NCBI GenBank assembly: GCA_907163345.1 | Contig: CAJQUN010000061.1 | Span: 2,604,001-2,668,000, forward strand | From: Haberlea rhodopensis | Lineage: Eukaryota > Streptophyta > Magnoliopsida > Lamiales > Gesneriaceae | DNA: 64,000 nt | Direction: 5' to 3' | Part shown: positions 43,772 to 55,140 of the stretch, one piece after another | How positions within the stretch are numbered: position 1 is the first letter of the stretch | Layout: each line of letters starts with the position of its first letter | Translations under genes and position numbers: made by a program | Notes under the pieces: generated by a model | Database searches by the model: none | Told to the model about the DNA's origin: nothing | Seen by the model: only the letters and a program-made list of their open reading frames with translations

Positions 43772-45450
43772 GCAGCGTGGTATTTTTGGGGCATGTGATC
43801 TCTAGTAATGGGATATCTGTGGACCCCAGGAAGGTAGAGGCAGTGATGGATTGGTCTGCGCCTACATCTGTGCCCGAGATCCGGAGCTTCCTTGGTTTAG
43901 CGGGTTATTACCGACGTTTCGTCGAGGGATTCTCTAAGATCGCTAAACCGTTGATGCAGTTGACCCAGAAAGGAGTTCCGTTTTTGTGGTCCGAGGCATG
44001 TGAACAGAGCTTCCAAGAGTTGAAGCACCGGTTGACTACATCACCTATATTGGTGATTCCTTCGGAGAACGAGAGGTTTGCTTTGTACACGGATGCATCA
44101 CTGCAAGGTTTGGGCTGTGTACTGATGCATGATAAGCACGTGGTGGCTTATGCTTCGAGACAGTTGAAGCCTCATGAGACCAGATACCCAGTTCATGACT
44201 TGGAACTGGTGGCTATCATTTTCGCCTTGAAAATTTGGTGGCATTACCCATATGGTACTTCATTTACCATTTATACGGACCATAAGAGCTTGAAGTTCTT
44301 ATTCACCCAAGCAGAGCTGAATATGAGGCAGAGGAGATGGATGGACTTGCTCAAGGACTATGACTGCGAGATAGAGTACCATCCGGGGAAGGCGAACCTG
44401 ACAGCTGATGCCTTGAGTAGGAAGGTGAAGTTTACCGCGGAGGATGTTCTTCAGTTATCAGCCATGATGACTTCTTGTTGTCATCTGGGATATGACTTTG
44501 ATGTGGACACATCACCGGTACATGTATCGACCCTGTTGGCAGAGCCGGACATCTTTGAATCGATCAGGAAAGCTCAAATGTCAGACGTTGAGGTGCGGAG
44601 ATGGTTATCATTATCACGTCTGGGTCAGTCATCAAATTTCAGAGTGGCAGAAGATGGTTCCTTGAGGCTTGGTAACCGTTGGGTAGTGCCGAGGGCACCA
44701 AAGTTGCGTCTAGGGATCTTGCATCGTGCTCATAGTAGCAAGTTTAGCATACATCCAGGTGGGAGAAAGATGTACAAGGACTTGTCTGACCAGTTTTGGT
44801 GGAGGCGGATGAAAAGAGACGTCACCGCATTTGTCAAGAAGTGTTTGATTTGTCAGCAGGTAAAAGCGGAGAGGCAGAGACCCGGAGGCGAGTTGAAGAG
44901 TTTAGAGATACAGAAGTGGAAGTGGGAACACATATCTATGGAGTTCGTGACCCACTTGCCAAGGACTGCCTCGGGATATGATGCGATCTGGGTGATCGTG
45001 GATAGATTAACGAAGGTGGCTCACTTCATCCCTTATTGTCTGTCGTACACATACTTAACGATGGCCCAATTGTATGTACGGGACGTGGTAAGGTTACATG
45101 GGGTTCCAGTTTCGATTGTGTCTGACAGAGACACACGGTTCACATCACATTTTTGGGAAGGTCTTCAGTCAGCTTTGGGTACGGAGGTTAGGCTGAGTAC
45201 AGCTTATCACCCTCAGACATATGGTCAGACAGAGCGTACCATACAGATGCTCGAAGATATGTTGAGGGCATGTGTATTAGAGTTTGATACTCCATGGCAA
45301 GATTCAGTGCCACTGGTAGAGTTCTCTTATAATAACAGCTACCAGGCGAGCATTCAGATGGCTCCATTCGAAGCTCTTTACGGTCGACGTTGTAGGTCGC
45401 CGTTATACTGGGAGGACTTGACTGTAAGACGGTCGGGGGACCGGAATTGA
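43768..45450 (+). pseudogene. Ty3-1 RNase H and integrase
   Basis: In order: reverse transcriptase thumb (SSVVFLGHVIS, FLGLAGYYRRFVEGFSKI), RNase H (LYTDASLQGLGCVLM, YTDHKSLKFLF, ADALSRK), the integrase zinc region (HPGGRKMYKDL...CLICQQVKAE) and the integrase core (SMEFVTHLP in place of the usual MDF, VSDRDTRF, YHPQTYGQTERTIQMLED with the glutamate). The first core aspartate is replaced by glutamate. The frame ends after YWEDLTVRRSG because of an indel near 45,430. Confidence 0.9.
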
Positions 45451-45981
45451 TTCGAGAAATGGAAGAGAAGATCAAAGTGATTCGTCAGAAAATGAAAGCG
45501 GCCCAGGATAGGCAAACAGCCTACGCTAATAAACGGCGACGACCGTTGGAGTTTCAATTGGGAGACAGAGTCTTTCTGAAGATCTCACCTTTCAGGGGTG
45601 TGGTTCGGTTTGGTATGCGTGGTAAATTGTCTCCGAGGTATGTGGGACCATATGAGATATTGCAGCGTATCGGTACTTTGGCTTACCGTTTGGCTCTACC
45701 GCCGTCATTGTCTGGTATACATGACGTCTTTCATGTCTCTATGTTACGGAAGTATGAGCCAGATCCGTCTCATGTTTTACAGCCCTCAGAGGTTCAGTTA
45801 GGTTCAGATGTGTCCTACGTGGAATGACCGGTTAGAATTCTGGATCGAGAGGATCACAAACTTCGGAGCAAGGTTATACCAATGGTAAAGGTTCAGTGGG
45901 ATCATAGGGGTGTCGAGGAGGCCACGTGGGAGACGGAGCAGCATATGGTGCAGCATTACCCGGAACTATTTTCTGGTATGT
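45447..45981 (+). pseudogene. Ty3-1 integrase C-terminus and chromodomain-like tail
   Basis: Frame 45,447-45,827 has RRRPLEFQLGDRVFLKISPF, GKLSPRYVGPYEIL and IHDVFHVSMLRKYEPD. A TGA at 45,825 interrupts it; the same frame then continues with VQWDHRGVEEATWETEQHM, the chromodomain-like tail that targets such elements to heterochromatin, and ends before 45,985. Confidence 0.85.
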
Positions 45982-46039
45982 GATTTATGTTTAGTTTCGT
46001 TTTGGGTAAGTGCATGCTATTTCGAGGTCGAAATCTTAT

Positions 46040-46053
46040 AAGTAGGGGAGTAT
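46040..46053 (+). other. Polypurine tract of Ty3-1
   Basis: AAGTAGGGGAGTA directly before the 3' LTR. Confidence 0.85.
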
Positions 46054-46794
46054 TGTCATATCCCCGAAATGATTAATTGCAATTTGGGCATTAATTATGT
46101 TTATGTGATTATTTATGGGGGCAATTAATATATGTGTTGGGATTAATTATCTTGGTGAAATGCTTAGTCACATGGTATGCGTGACCCGGTGGTGCATTTT
46201 GGGGTGCATGTTATGCATGTTGGGAAATTGCGGATTATTATGGTTGATTATGGTAATTGATAATTATTTGGTAAAGCATGATTTTAATGGTTTTTTTGAT
46301 GCATCTTGGTAAATGCTTTTAAAATATCATGTTGGTGTGTTTTATACACAATGGTAATTGTGGGAGTGCAATTTAATTAAAACCCACTTAATACCCCCAA
46401 CCCCCACTATACCCATCACTTTTCTTTTCCCCCAAACCACTCATCCAAACCCTCCTCCTCTCCATTTTCGAGTTTGGGCATAAAGTGGAAGAGAAATCCT
46501 TGCAAAAACTTGATTTGTGGAATTTGTTGGGAGATTTGGAGTCCCCAAGAGGTATGGATACCTCCTTATTGTTTTTGTAGTGTTTGGATTGAGTTTGAAA
46601 TGGTTTTGGATGGTTTTTGAAATGGTTCATTTTGGGGTTGACATTATTTTGGTTGGGTGTTGGATTTTTGGGTTGTTTAAGGTGTATTTTTGAAGGTTTA
46701 TTCTGTTTTTATGTTGTTGGTTTGATGGTAGGAGTGTTGGTATGGTTTGGGATGAAAACGGTGTACAAAAATGGTGGATTTCGAAGTGCAGGAC

Positions 46795-47009
46795 TCGGCG
46801 ATCGATCGCCCGTTTTTGGCGATCGATCGCGAGCCAGCAGTAGGCTCCAGAAGCATTCGGCGATCGATCGCCACTTTTGGGCGATCGATCGGCGAGGCTG
46901 GCGACCGATCGCGCCAAATGTGGCGATCGATCGCCGAAGAATAAACTTTTTGGCTTCGGACAGAACGATCTCGCGATCGATCGCTCCCTTGCGGCGATCG
47001 ATCGCGAGA
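46795..47009 (+). repeat. GATCGATC palindrome array (8 copies), Ty3-1 3' LTR
   Basis: Same eight positions as the 5' LTR. The copy near 46,902 has decayed to GACCGATCGC, whereas the copy near 46,974 is GCGATCGATCGC where the 5' LTR has GCGATTGATCGC. Confidence 0.92.
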
Positions 47010-47865
47010 TGCAAAATATGGTGTTTTTGGATATTTTTGTGGAATTTTTGATAGTGGACTATAATTGGCTTCTAATATTGATTTGTATGGTTGTGTAGAA
47101 CCATCCCAGATACCAACAACTTCAAGAAGATAAAGTTCTTCAACTTCTCCACTCTTGAAACTAAGGTACGTAGTGAGACGTACGGGCATCGGATGGTAAA
47201 ATGTGTTCTTATGCTTTTGGCTACATATATATCGTGGACAAGTGTGGATTACGAAATGTGTTGATATATATTGAGATAATGGTGATGCATTATGATTGTG
47301 GACTCAAGTGTTATGTTCATATATGTGGTTAGAAATGCTTGATTGTTCCGGTGGTTGTTATATACGAGCGAGGGAGGTACTTGCCGCTGTCATATGAAGC
47401 GATGGTAATATGATATTTGCCGCTGTCATGTCGAAGCGATGTACATGCCGCTGTCATTGTCGAAGCGAGGGATATCATATGATGCCGCTATATGTCGAAG
47501 CGAGGGGTCCTAAAATTTCGATGTTGTAATAGGACCGGAACAGTCACATTTCTAGTGATTAATGTGGATTATTGTGGATATAACTGGAACGTGGTATCGA
47601 TCATTATATTGTGAACTAATGATTTGTGCATGAATTTATGAAACAGGAACAACAATGAAAATGTGCTAATGTGGTAAATCAGGGAGCATACATACATACA
47701 TATCTCATGCAACTAATTATGTTATTGTGCTTGGATTTTGTTGATGGTGATGGATATGCTCATGGTAAGTTCTTCCTGTAGGTACACTTTTGGACTTGGA
47801 GGGCTATGGGACGGGTTGAGGCAGTGAGCTACTGAATTAGGATACAGGAATTTTGGATAGTCTCT

Positions 47866-49236
47866 TGATAAGTGTGATATTTACACTTAATTTGATATAT
47901 GATTAGGGGTGTTTTGTAGTGATTCCTAGAAATATTACACGTTTTGGTATATATTTGTATATGTCAGGAATCTAGGTCCAAATGCATAAAAGTGGATGAA
48001 ATGGGTTTAAAAATGCTGAAAAGGACCAAACTGAGCAAATCTGGAAAAAGGAGGGACCAAATCGCAAGATTGGAGATTTGAGGTCCGCGATCGATCGCCA
48101 ACTTACGAAGATCAATCGCCACCATCCAGAATGTTTCCGCGATCGATCGCCAAATGACGAAGATCGATCGCCAAACCCGAAAATTTTGAGATTTTGTTTC
48201 CCTCTTTGTTATTTTGTGTCCAAACTTTACAAAACTCCTTCACTTTTATTTATATTAGGTTTTGGACAAAAATAGGGACTTTTTATCATATTTTACACCC
48301 TAGGAATAGCCTCCATCCATCCTCCATATCACCATCATCCACCTCCATCCATCAACCATCCTAAGATTTTGGAACACCTTCAACAAGACGATTCAAGAGA
48401 CGATCGAGAAGGAAGCGAGAGAGGGAGCAAGGATCTACGAACGAAGTCGACATCGGGAGTTTATTCTTGTCTTTTAATATTAGTTTTGATTTGTTTTGAT
48501 ATACTATGTTGAACTAATTTATTTATCGAGGCTAGGCGAATCCTTTGTCAAGAACCTATGATTTGATGATTTATTTGATTGAATTCCTTTAATTCTTTGT
48601 GTATAATTTATTGATCTTCATGCTTTTGAGGGGTTGATCACCCTTGAATGATTGTTATATTGTGATTGAATTGACCATAGAATATTGCAATACGATAGAG
48701 TAAATTATACCGTGGGTTTTAGGTTGAGACGGACCAAGTAAAATCTAGCACACGTGTGATAGCAATAGATTTACCAAAATCGAAGGCTAGTAGTTTTCAT
48801 AGATCTTTATTCGATATTAATTGTTCAATAAGGACACGGGAGTGCTTTACTGCAACATTAATATTAGACTTGTTATAACTGGACCAAAGTATAACGAATG
48901 CATTAGGAAAACTCGTCACCTTAGAAATATTTGGATATTCAATCGAGAATTGTAGGGGATTGCATTGGTGAGCCAAAGTCTCGATAATCTTCTCTAGTGG
49001 ATTTTTCTCGTTTACTTTTATTGACTTGGTTGGATTAGTAGTTAATTTAATTATTTAGTAGTTTAATTATTAATTCAATTTCGTAGGTTAAATATAGTTA
49101 AAAGCATCTTATTTGGTATTTGCTTGTTAGTCCTCTTGGGTACGACAACCTGTTCTTCATTTACTATACTAAAACTTGACAACCGTGCACTTGCGGTAGA
49201 ATCGCTAGAAATAACTGTTTAAAATAAAAGCGATCA
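47866..49236 (+). mobile_element. Solo LTR (1,371 bp) inside the Ty3-1 3' LTR, TSD TCTCT
   Basis: Starts TGATAAGTGTGATATTTACAC and ends AAAGCGATCA. TCTCT lies at 47,861-47,865 and 49,237-49,241, and the Ty3-1 LTR sequence continues across exactly as in the 5' LTR. The end block CCGTGCACTTGCGGTAGA is typical of Athila/Tat-type Ty3 LTRs, a tentative assignment. It carries its own four GATCGATC/GATCAATC palindromes (48,088-48,172). This is the youngest insertion in this stack. Confidence 0.93.
48085..48175 (+). repeat. GATCGATC palindrome array (4 copies) in the nested solo LTR
   Basis: CGCGATCGATCGCC, GAAGATCAATCGCC, CGCGATCGATCGCC, GAAGATCGATCGCC in two alternating pairs. Confidence 0.9.
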
Positions 49237-49436
49237 TCTCTACTCCAGTAGTAGTGTAAATCAATAGTATTAACATTCATTATTGGGAATGTAATTAATT
49301 AACTTTGGAAGTTTATTTTTGGCCTGTAATCCTGTTAGCTCAAGGCTACAACCGGAGCCATAACTTGTCTTTTAATACATATTGGCCCTATTTACATGTT
49401 TATTACACTGTTAAGGTAGAGAGGCCTTACATTTAC

Positions 49437-50796
49437 ACCGAAAAGGGAAAGCGTAGGAGGTTCGAAGGCCTTTGACCGAGACTGAAAAAATGATCACAAT
49501 CCTACGAGGAGAACCCATACTTCCCACAAAGTAATGGAAAGAATCAACCTGGAAGATCTACGTGATCTTGCTGATTCTTTTGCGGGATTAAATCTCGTAG
49601 AATTCAAGAAAGGAGAGCTTGTTCCAAGACCTCCACCACAAGAAAGTTTCGGGTCACACAATCCACCCGAAGGAGATCAAAGTATGCCGCACAGGGAAGA
49701 TTTCACCTCAGCAACTTTGGATCCCCTAGTTGGAACAAGGAATCGTTCCCGAAGGCTAGATATTCATCAGACACCCTACGGGAAATCGCAGCTAGATCCA
49801 ATCAATCCATATGGACTTATGCTCAACATGAATATTTTGGATTTCAAAAACAGAGAAGTTCTTATTGATGAATAGGCTTCAGCAATGAGAATAGCAGCAT
49901 GAACCCTTGACTTAAGCAAAGAAGGATTCATTTTACTTCTTAAAATGACTCTGGAAGGATTAGTCAAGATTTCCTGGGATATGGGAGACCCAGTTACGAA
50001 GGAAGAAGTTTTAGCCGGAGTGTCCCTAAAAGAAATTGTGGACAAGATGGAAAAATTCTTTAAAATCTGTTTCATTGGAGTAAGTTACTTCGAAGAAATG
50101 GAGGAAGAGAAGGCTAAAAAATACAGACAAGCTCTAATTAGCCTGGAACTACATGATATCTATTATGTAGACGAGTACATCAAACTCTTTACAGAGTATC
50201 GATGGAAGGCAAAGATGGACGAAAAGGATGCTGCAGAACTGTTATTTGCCAATATTCCGAGCCCATGGAGAGAAATGCTTATCCAAAAGTATACACCTCA
50301 TGCAATCTAGACGGTGTCCAGGAGAATGTCATTTCTTAAAGTAAATCTTGCGGAGTGGTGCTACCAAGCAAAGCTCCAGAAGAATTTCAAGAAGCTCAGA
50401 GGAATCAACAAAATGGCTCCTCTTTGCTGTACATGGAATGATATCCCTACAATCATTGGAAACTATCCACAAAGGCGAAAGATGAAGAAGCACAGAAGTC
50501 ATCCATATGCCCGAGGAGGTAGTTCAAGAAAAAGTAGGTCTTCATGGAGACTTAGAAAGGTCTGGTCAAAACAGAAAGCCCGAAGCTACAGATCAGGGGA
50601 AAGATCAGGACCAACAAGGAATATAATCTCGTCAACTGGTTCTAACCAAACTAGTTCTAGCAGAACACCAACGAAGAGAACTTTCAGACGCACACATACT
50701 CGTGCGAATGAGAGTTTCAGAGATTGTAACTGCTGGACATGCGGAGCAAGAGGACATATCTCTACAGATTGTACAGAAACCAAAGTCGAGGAGTAA
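49437..50796 (+). pseudogene. EPRV2 coat-protein region with zinc knuckle, broken
   Basis: Open pieces at 49,534-49,875, 49,945-50,310 and 50,314-50,796. The middle piece has LFTEYRWKAKMDEKDAAELL and NIPSPWREMLIQKY, like caulimovirid coat cores. The last is strongly basic, serine/arginine-rich, and ends with a CX2CX4HX4C knuckle CWTCGARGHISTDC (about 50,731-50,772). Stops at 49,873 and 50,308 and a frameshift separate the parts. Other reading: a retrotransposon-like gag, but the following movement protein argues for a virus. Confidence 0.78.
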
Positions 50797-52150
50797 GACA
50801 GTTCGAGCATACCAAGGAATTTGAGGATGCTGTCTATTTTCAGGATTTGGTAAAGGTGTATCGATTTGAGGATATTCCCTCAGATGAAAGCATCTACAAA
50901 GAAGAGATCTATTATGAGGATGGAGGTGAATCTAGCTCAGAATCAGAGTGAAGGAGAGTTCCTTCAGCACGTGATCATAGAAGAGCCGTCAGGGTTTTTC
51001 TCTCATACCACTGTTTCTCATAAAACTCTTATGAGGATCATGAAGGAAGAACCAAAGCTTCAAATGTTTGATGGATTTACAATTGGAGCGATGGAGAAAA
51101 CCATGGATATGATTGGTCTTCGAAGCAGGAAGCATAAGATTATCCATAGGGTTACAACATGGAATTCACGGGAAACCAAATTGAGATGCATCTAATCCCC
51201 TACCGAGAAATCCAGGAGATTAAGAACAAGGTCAAAAGAGAAGTTTCTAACACGATCTCATGGATTCATATTGGAGCCATTAGAGTAATCATCAAGGAAA
51301 TTCTCAAGGAAGGAATTGATTCGCCCCTCAACCTGGCAATCTTTGACAAGAGAATCCTGAACCTCAAAGTTCTTGTTTGGGAGAAGTGGCAGGAAATCTG
51401 TATGCAGAAAAGATTGCCTTCAACATTTATCCGAGGATTGCATACAATTTTTAGGAGATCGAGACTTCAACAAAGTTCTCACTCTTCATCAAGATTTTAA
51501 AAGAGAAGATTTGATGAAAGAATGGAACAGGCCTTACTCGATCACCTACAAGGTGTCATACGCACTCTCGAATACTCATCATTCCGAGGTATTCTTGAGA
51601 AAGGAATTCATCAAAGTCCCCAGAATCTTAGAAGATTTCGCCAAAGCAGTATTGCCGGGCATCATTGATACTCCGACAATAGAAGAGATCGATATGAGGA
51701 TACAAGATCAACCTGTTCTGAACAGAAGCAGGAGCCTTATGATCGAGCCAAGAAGAATGTCCTTCCAACATGATAGCTTAATCAACAACAATCCAAAGGA
51801 AAAACAGAAGGCAGCCTCAAGCAGAATTCAGAAAATTCATGATGTATTCAACACAATAGGAAAATTGAAATGCCCAGAAGGCTGGAGAGAAGTGCAGATA
51901 GGTTTCGACATCACCGAGAAGAACAATATCTTACCCTGCGATGTTCTATATTATTTGCAACAACCTACAGTTGGCAAATTTCAAGGAAACCTTCAAATTG
52001 GTGAAATTGACCTCACAATTGAAGGAATTGCTGGAAGAATCCCAGAACAGCTTATTCTAGAGATTGAATTTATCGAGGACCATAAAACTTGGGAAAGATT
52101 GCAAGATGGAATGGAATTCACGGTCGACGGAAAGAGATACCAAATTCGAT
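50797..52150 (+). pseudogene. EPRV2 movement protein (30K type), broken
   Basis: Across frames 50,866-51,195, 51,159-51,500 and 51,373-52,152. The key block WIHIGAIRVIIKEILKEGID followed by LAIFDKRI is the core of the 30K movement proteins of caulimovirids, which enlarge plasmodesmata for cell-to-cell spread. Downstream SITYKVSYAL and an about 200-residue conserved tail lead to the protease. Frameshifts near 51,180 and 51,480. It lies after the zinc knuckle, which is the reverse of the movement-then-coat order in badna- and petuviruses. Confidence 0.8.
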
Positions 52151-52619
52151 GACCACCAGTCCATTCTCAGTATACATCTCCGTTGGGATGTTATATGAGA
52201 AGTACCGGGCAGAATATTTTGCACCCTACATTGACTCAGGAGCTGGAATATGCACTGCCAGACGAGAAATCTTCCCCAAAGAAGTTGGTAAGAAATTACC
52301 AGCCATTGCCGTAAGGGACTTTTCCAAACGGATCCTTATTCTTAATAAAGGAATCTAGGGCACGTAAATAATTATCGGAGGAGCATGCGGTACCCATGGT
52401 AACTCCACCTATATATTTCCATGATATATGTGCAGATATGCTGTTAGGAAACAATTTCCTACAGACATTCAAGACATTCACTCAAGAGAATGAAATGAGA
52501 ATACTTATTTTCACAACTCTGTGTGCTCATAAGATTATGGTACAACGATTACGGGAGGCGTTTCATAGAAAATTCCACATTTGTTTTCACAACAAGTGTG
52601 GTGACGACACCCAAAGATG
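52151..52619 (+). pseudogene. EPRV2 aspartic protease, broken
   Basis: Frame 52,089-52,358 has YIDSGAGICTARREIFP, the DSGA active-site type of caulimovirid proteases; frame 52,396-52,620 has ADMLLGNNFLQTFKTFTQ, the usual C-terminal IIG/LLGNNF motif. A stop at 52,356 and a shift separate the two halves. It would have cut the viral polyprotein. Confidence 0.82.
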
Positions 52620-53786
52620 AAAGATCAACAGAAATTTGGAGAGACAATTCTTCAGTTCCAACAACAAGGTCCTAGTGAAAAGGAATCTCAAACTTTTGAC
52701 TGGGTTCATATCATGTCTTTCAGAGAGCAGGATGATGAAAGAGTAACTCCAAAAACCCTGTTGCTACTGAAAAATGCTTTACGAGAAGAAGTTCCACAAC
52801 CTGAAACTACCATCGAAGAGCGAATCACTCTAGAGTATGTAAAAAGGAAAATTCGTAGGAACTACAACGATGATCCACTAGCATGGTGGAACAAAAATGA
52901 GCTCAGAGCTACTTTAAAGATGAAAACTGGAAAAGAAAATGAGTTTGTTAGGTACAGGCCGATCCCCATGAACCAGGAAGATTGGAAGGATATGCAGATC
53001 ATACTTAAGGAACATCTTGACCTTAAGTTAATCTCAGAAGGTATTTCTCCATATAGCAGCCCAGGATTTCTTGTTCGGAATCATGGAGAAATTAAACGAG
53101 GAAATCCAAGATTGGTGATCAACTATAAATGGATCAACGAAATCTTGGAATTCGATGGATATTTTATCCCAAGCAGAGAATATTTGGTAAATAGCATCAA
53201 GAATGCCAAAGTGTTTTCTAAGTTCGTTTGTAAGTCTGGGTTCTACCAGATTAAAATGGAGCTAGCAAGCAGAAATTTCACAGCATTCTCCACACCACAA
53301 GGACATTATATCCGGAATGTTATGCCAATGGCATTAGCGAATGCTCCCCAGATATATCAAAGAACGATGGATAATCTTTTAAAGGATTACTTCAGCTTCA
53401 TGTTCGTGTATATTGATGACATTCTTATAGCGTCAAAAAACATGAAAGAACATCTTAAACATTTGGAAATCTTTTCAGATGTTTGTTACAAGGAAGGATT
53501 AGTGCTTTCCGAAAAGAAAGCAGTGATTGCTACAAGACAAATCGAGTTCCTTGGAGTCGAGATCGACGAATCTGGAATTATCCTACAGAATCATATTGTG
53601 GAAAAAGTACAAGGATATCCGGATGACCTCAAGGATCTAAAGCAACTTCAGAGTTTTTTAGGAGTTGTTAATTTTGCTGGAATGTTCATCAACAATCTAG
53701 CAAACCACAGGAAGGTGTTCAGTCCACTACTCAAGAAAGATATCAAGTTTGAGTGGAATGAAGATCACAGACAAGCTGTCAAATAG
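52620..53786 (+). pseudogene. EPRV2 reverse transcriptase, long open frame with lost catalytic residue
   Basis: A 389-codon open piece covering nearly the whole reverse transcriptase: RPIPMNQEDWKDM, SPYSSPGFLVRNH, LVINYKWINEI, NAPQIYQRTMDN and FVYIDDILIASKN, then the thumb up to LQSFLGVVNFAGMF. The YIDD box is intact (about 53,409-53,420), but the motif A aspartate is replaced by valine (codon 53,226-53,228: SKFVCKSGF; EPRV1 keeps the aspartate). It ends with a TAG at 53,784. Not able to polymerise as it stands. Confidence 0.92.
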
Positions 53787-54225
53787 CTTAAAGAAGTGTG
53801 CAAGCAACTACCAAAGCTTGCAATTCCGAACGACGAGGATGTATGGTATTATATACAGATGCCAGTGATCATTGGTGGGCTGCAGTTCTCATGAAAATCA
53901 CACTAGAAGGAGAAGTGCCATGCAGATATTGCAGTGTGCTATTTGATAAAAGTGAAGTTATCCGATGGCACATCAACGAGAATGAGTTCTTTACTGTTAG
54001 AAAGGCTTTTAAGAAATGGCCACTTTTCCTACTAGCAAAGAAATTTATCTTGAGAATAGATAATCCGAGTGTCAAGGCTTAAAAAATAAAATTGAATCAA
54101 AACCAGAAAAAGGCTAGACTTTTAAGATGGCAAGCTGAATGCCAATATTATGATTATGATATTGTCATTGTAAAATCTGATAAAAATATTCTTGCAGATT
54201 TTTTGACGAGAGATGGAAGCGAGTG
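53787..54225 (+). pseudogene. EPRV2 RNase H, broken
   Basis: LYTDASDHWWAAVLMK, then ENEFFTVRKAFKKWPLFLL and LRIDNPSVKA in a frame ending at 54,082; the tail WQAECQYYDYD...LADFLTRDGS follows after an indel. A small frameshift near 53,845 lies before the first block. Confidence 0.85.
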
Positions 54226-55140
54226 AAGCTAATTCCATCATAACGAGATCAAAGCACCTCCGAGAAAATCTGTAGGAGCTAGACAAGAAGATCAACGGCC
54301 TGGTGATCAATTCTCAGGTTGCGGGTCAAGTACAGGAACTGGATCTCACGAAGGTCCAACAAGCTATGAAGGCTACCATGCAGGCTCACACCTGTTATGG
54401 GACAGTCTTTATATTCCTTTCCGACGTGATGCTTCAGCGGTGAAGCTAAAGTCGTGTTTCAGAGAGCTGGGCTCATCAACCGGTGTGGTGGATTCAAGTA
54501 CCGCCACTACAAGTCCTAGTATTGATCCTTTCGGGGAAGATACATAAGGAAAAATTGATTCCAAGGTATCTAGGATATCTGAAGAATCAAGCCAACCCAG
54601 CACCTCAGGGGTTAAAGATGGAGAGATTAATCTTAGGCCATCGGCGGGCAAATCTAAGGTTAATACTAAAAAGAATACTATTTCCCCAACTCCCCCTTTG
54701 CAGGAATATCACAGATCATGGGAGAAAATTTGTACAAGAGTGGGTATAATTCCTCGAAAAATTACAGCAGACTGGTCAGGAAAATACCCGAGAATGTGGA
54801 TGCATCCTGGTGTCAAACCAGAAAGTGTTCGTGAGTGGTTTGATTTTGGCTGCCTAGCCTCAGTCTTTACCACAACACCAAGTTTTTTGAAAATCACAAA
54901 ATTACCGGACTGGATCTATGAAGGAGTGTATGACTCATGGCAGAATAATCATACACTTGGACGATGAGATGTTCTGGAGCTAAAATTCATAACTGCAGCA
55001 CCAGAAATTACAGGAAAAGGCCTTCACCCTAGTTTTCATTTTGTAAAACTACAAAGGCCTAACTGCTGCCTGAAGGAACAACACTAGTTTCTTTCTCACA
55101 GAAGTTGACATTACGACCAGAAGAGCTTGGGGATTATGGG
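54226..55140 (+). pseudogene. EPRV2 unrecognised downstream ORF, broken and cut by Ty3-2
   Basis: Matches the EPRV1 ORF at 6,379-7,330: LRENL near the start, a serine-rich part (54,480-54,690), the conserved block YHRSWEKICTRVGI, WSGKYPRMWMHPG, REWFDFGCLASVF (54,698-54,967), then SFHFVKL and RRAWGLW. It stops exactly where the Ty3-2 LTR begins. The function is unknown; the central W-rich block is the part best kept between the copies. Confidence 0.65.

Larger units (their letters stand above)
39272..49431 (+). mobile_element. Ty3 chromovirus element Ty3-1 (10,160 bp), TSD TTTAC
   Basis: 5' LTR 39,272-41,287, primer site at 41,291, gag, pol, polypurine tract, 3' LTR 46,054-49,431 (itself carrying a solo LTR). 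TTTAC at 39,267-39,271 and 49,432-49,436 is a perfect 5-bp TSD, and EPRV2 coding continues across it. Domain order protease, reverse transcriptase, RNase H, integrase and C-terminal chromodomain-like tail indicates a chromovirus of the Tekay/Del group. The coding part has at least three frameshifts, so it is defective. Confidence 0.95.
46054..49431 (+). repeat. 3' LTR of Ty3-1, interrupted by a solo LTR
   Basis: TGTCATATCC...CCTTACA. Without the 47,866-49,236 insertion and its duplicated TCTCT it is about 2,000 bp, equal to the 5' LTR. Confidence 0.92.
38550..55140 (+). mobile_element. Endogenous pararetrovirus copy 2 (EPRV2), interrupted by two Ty3 elements
   Basis: A caulimovirid sequence of about 6.4 kb, split at 39,271/49,432 by Ty3-1 and cut at 55,140 by Ty3-2. 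Order on plus: primer-site-like sequence, coiled-coil N-terminal part, coat region with zinc knuckle, movement protein, aspartic protease, reverse transcriptase, RNase H, downstream ORF. Every part has stops or frameshifts, so it is a fossil. The same family as EPRV1. Viral sequence should continue to the right of Ty3-2, outside the window. Confidence 0.9.
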
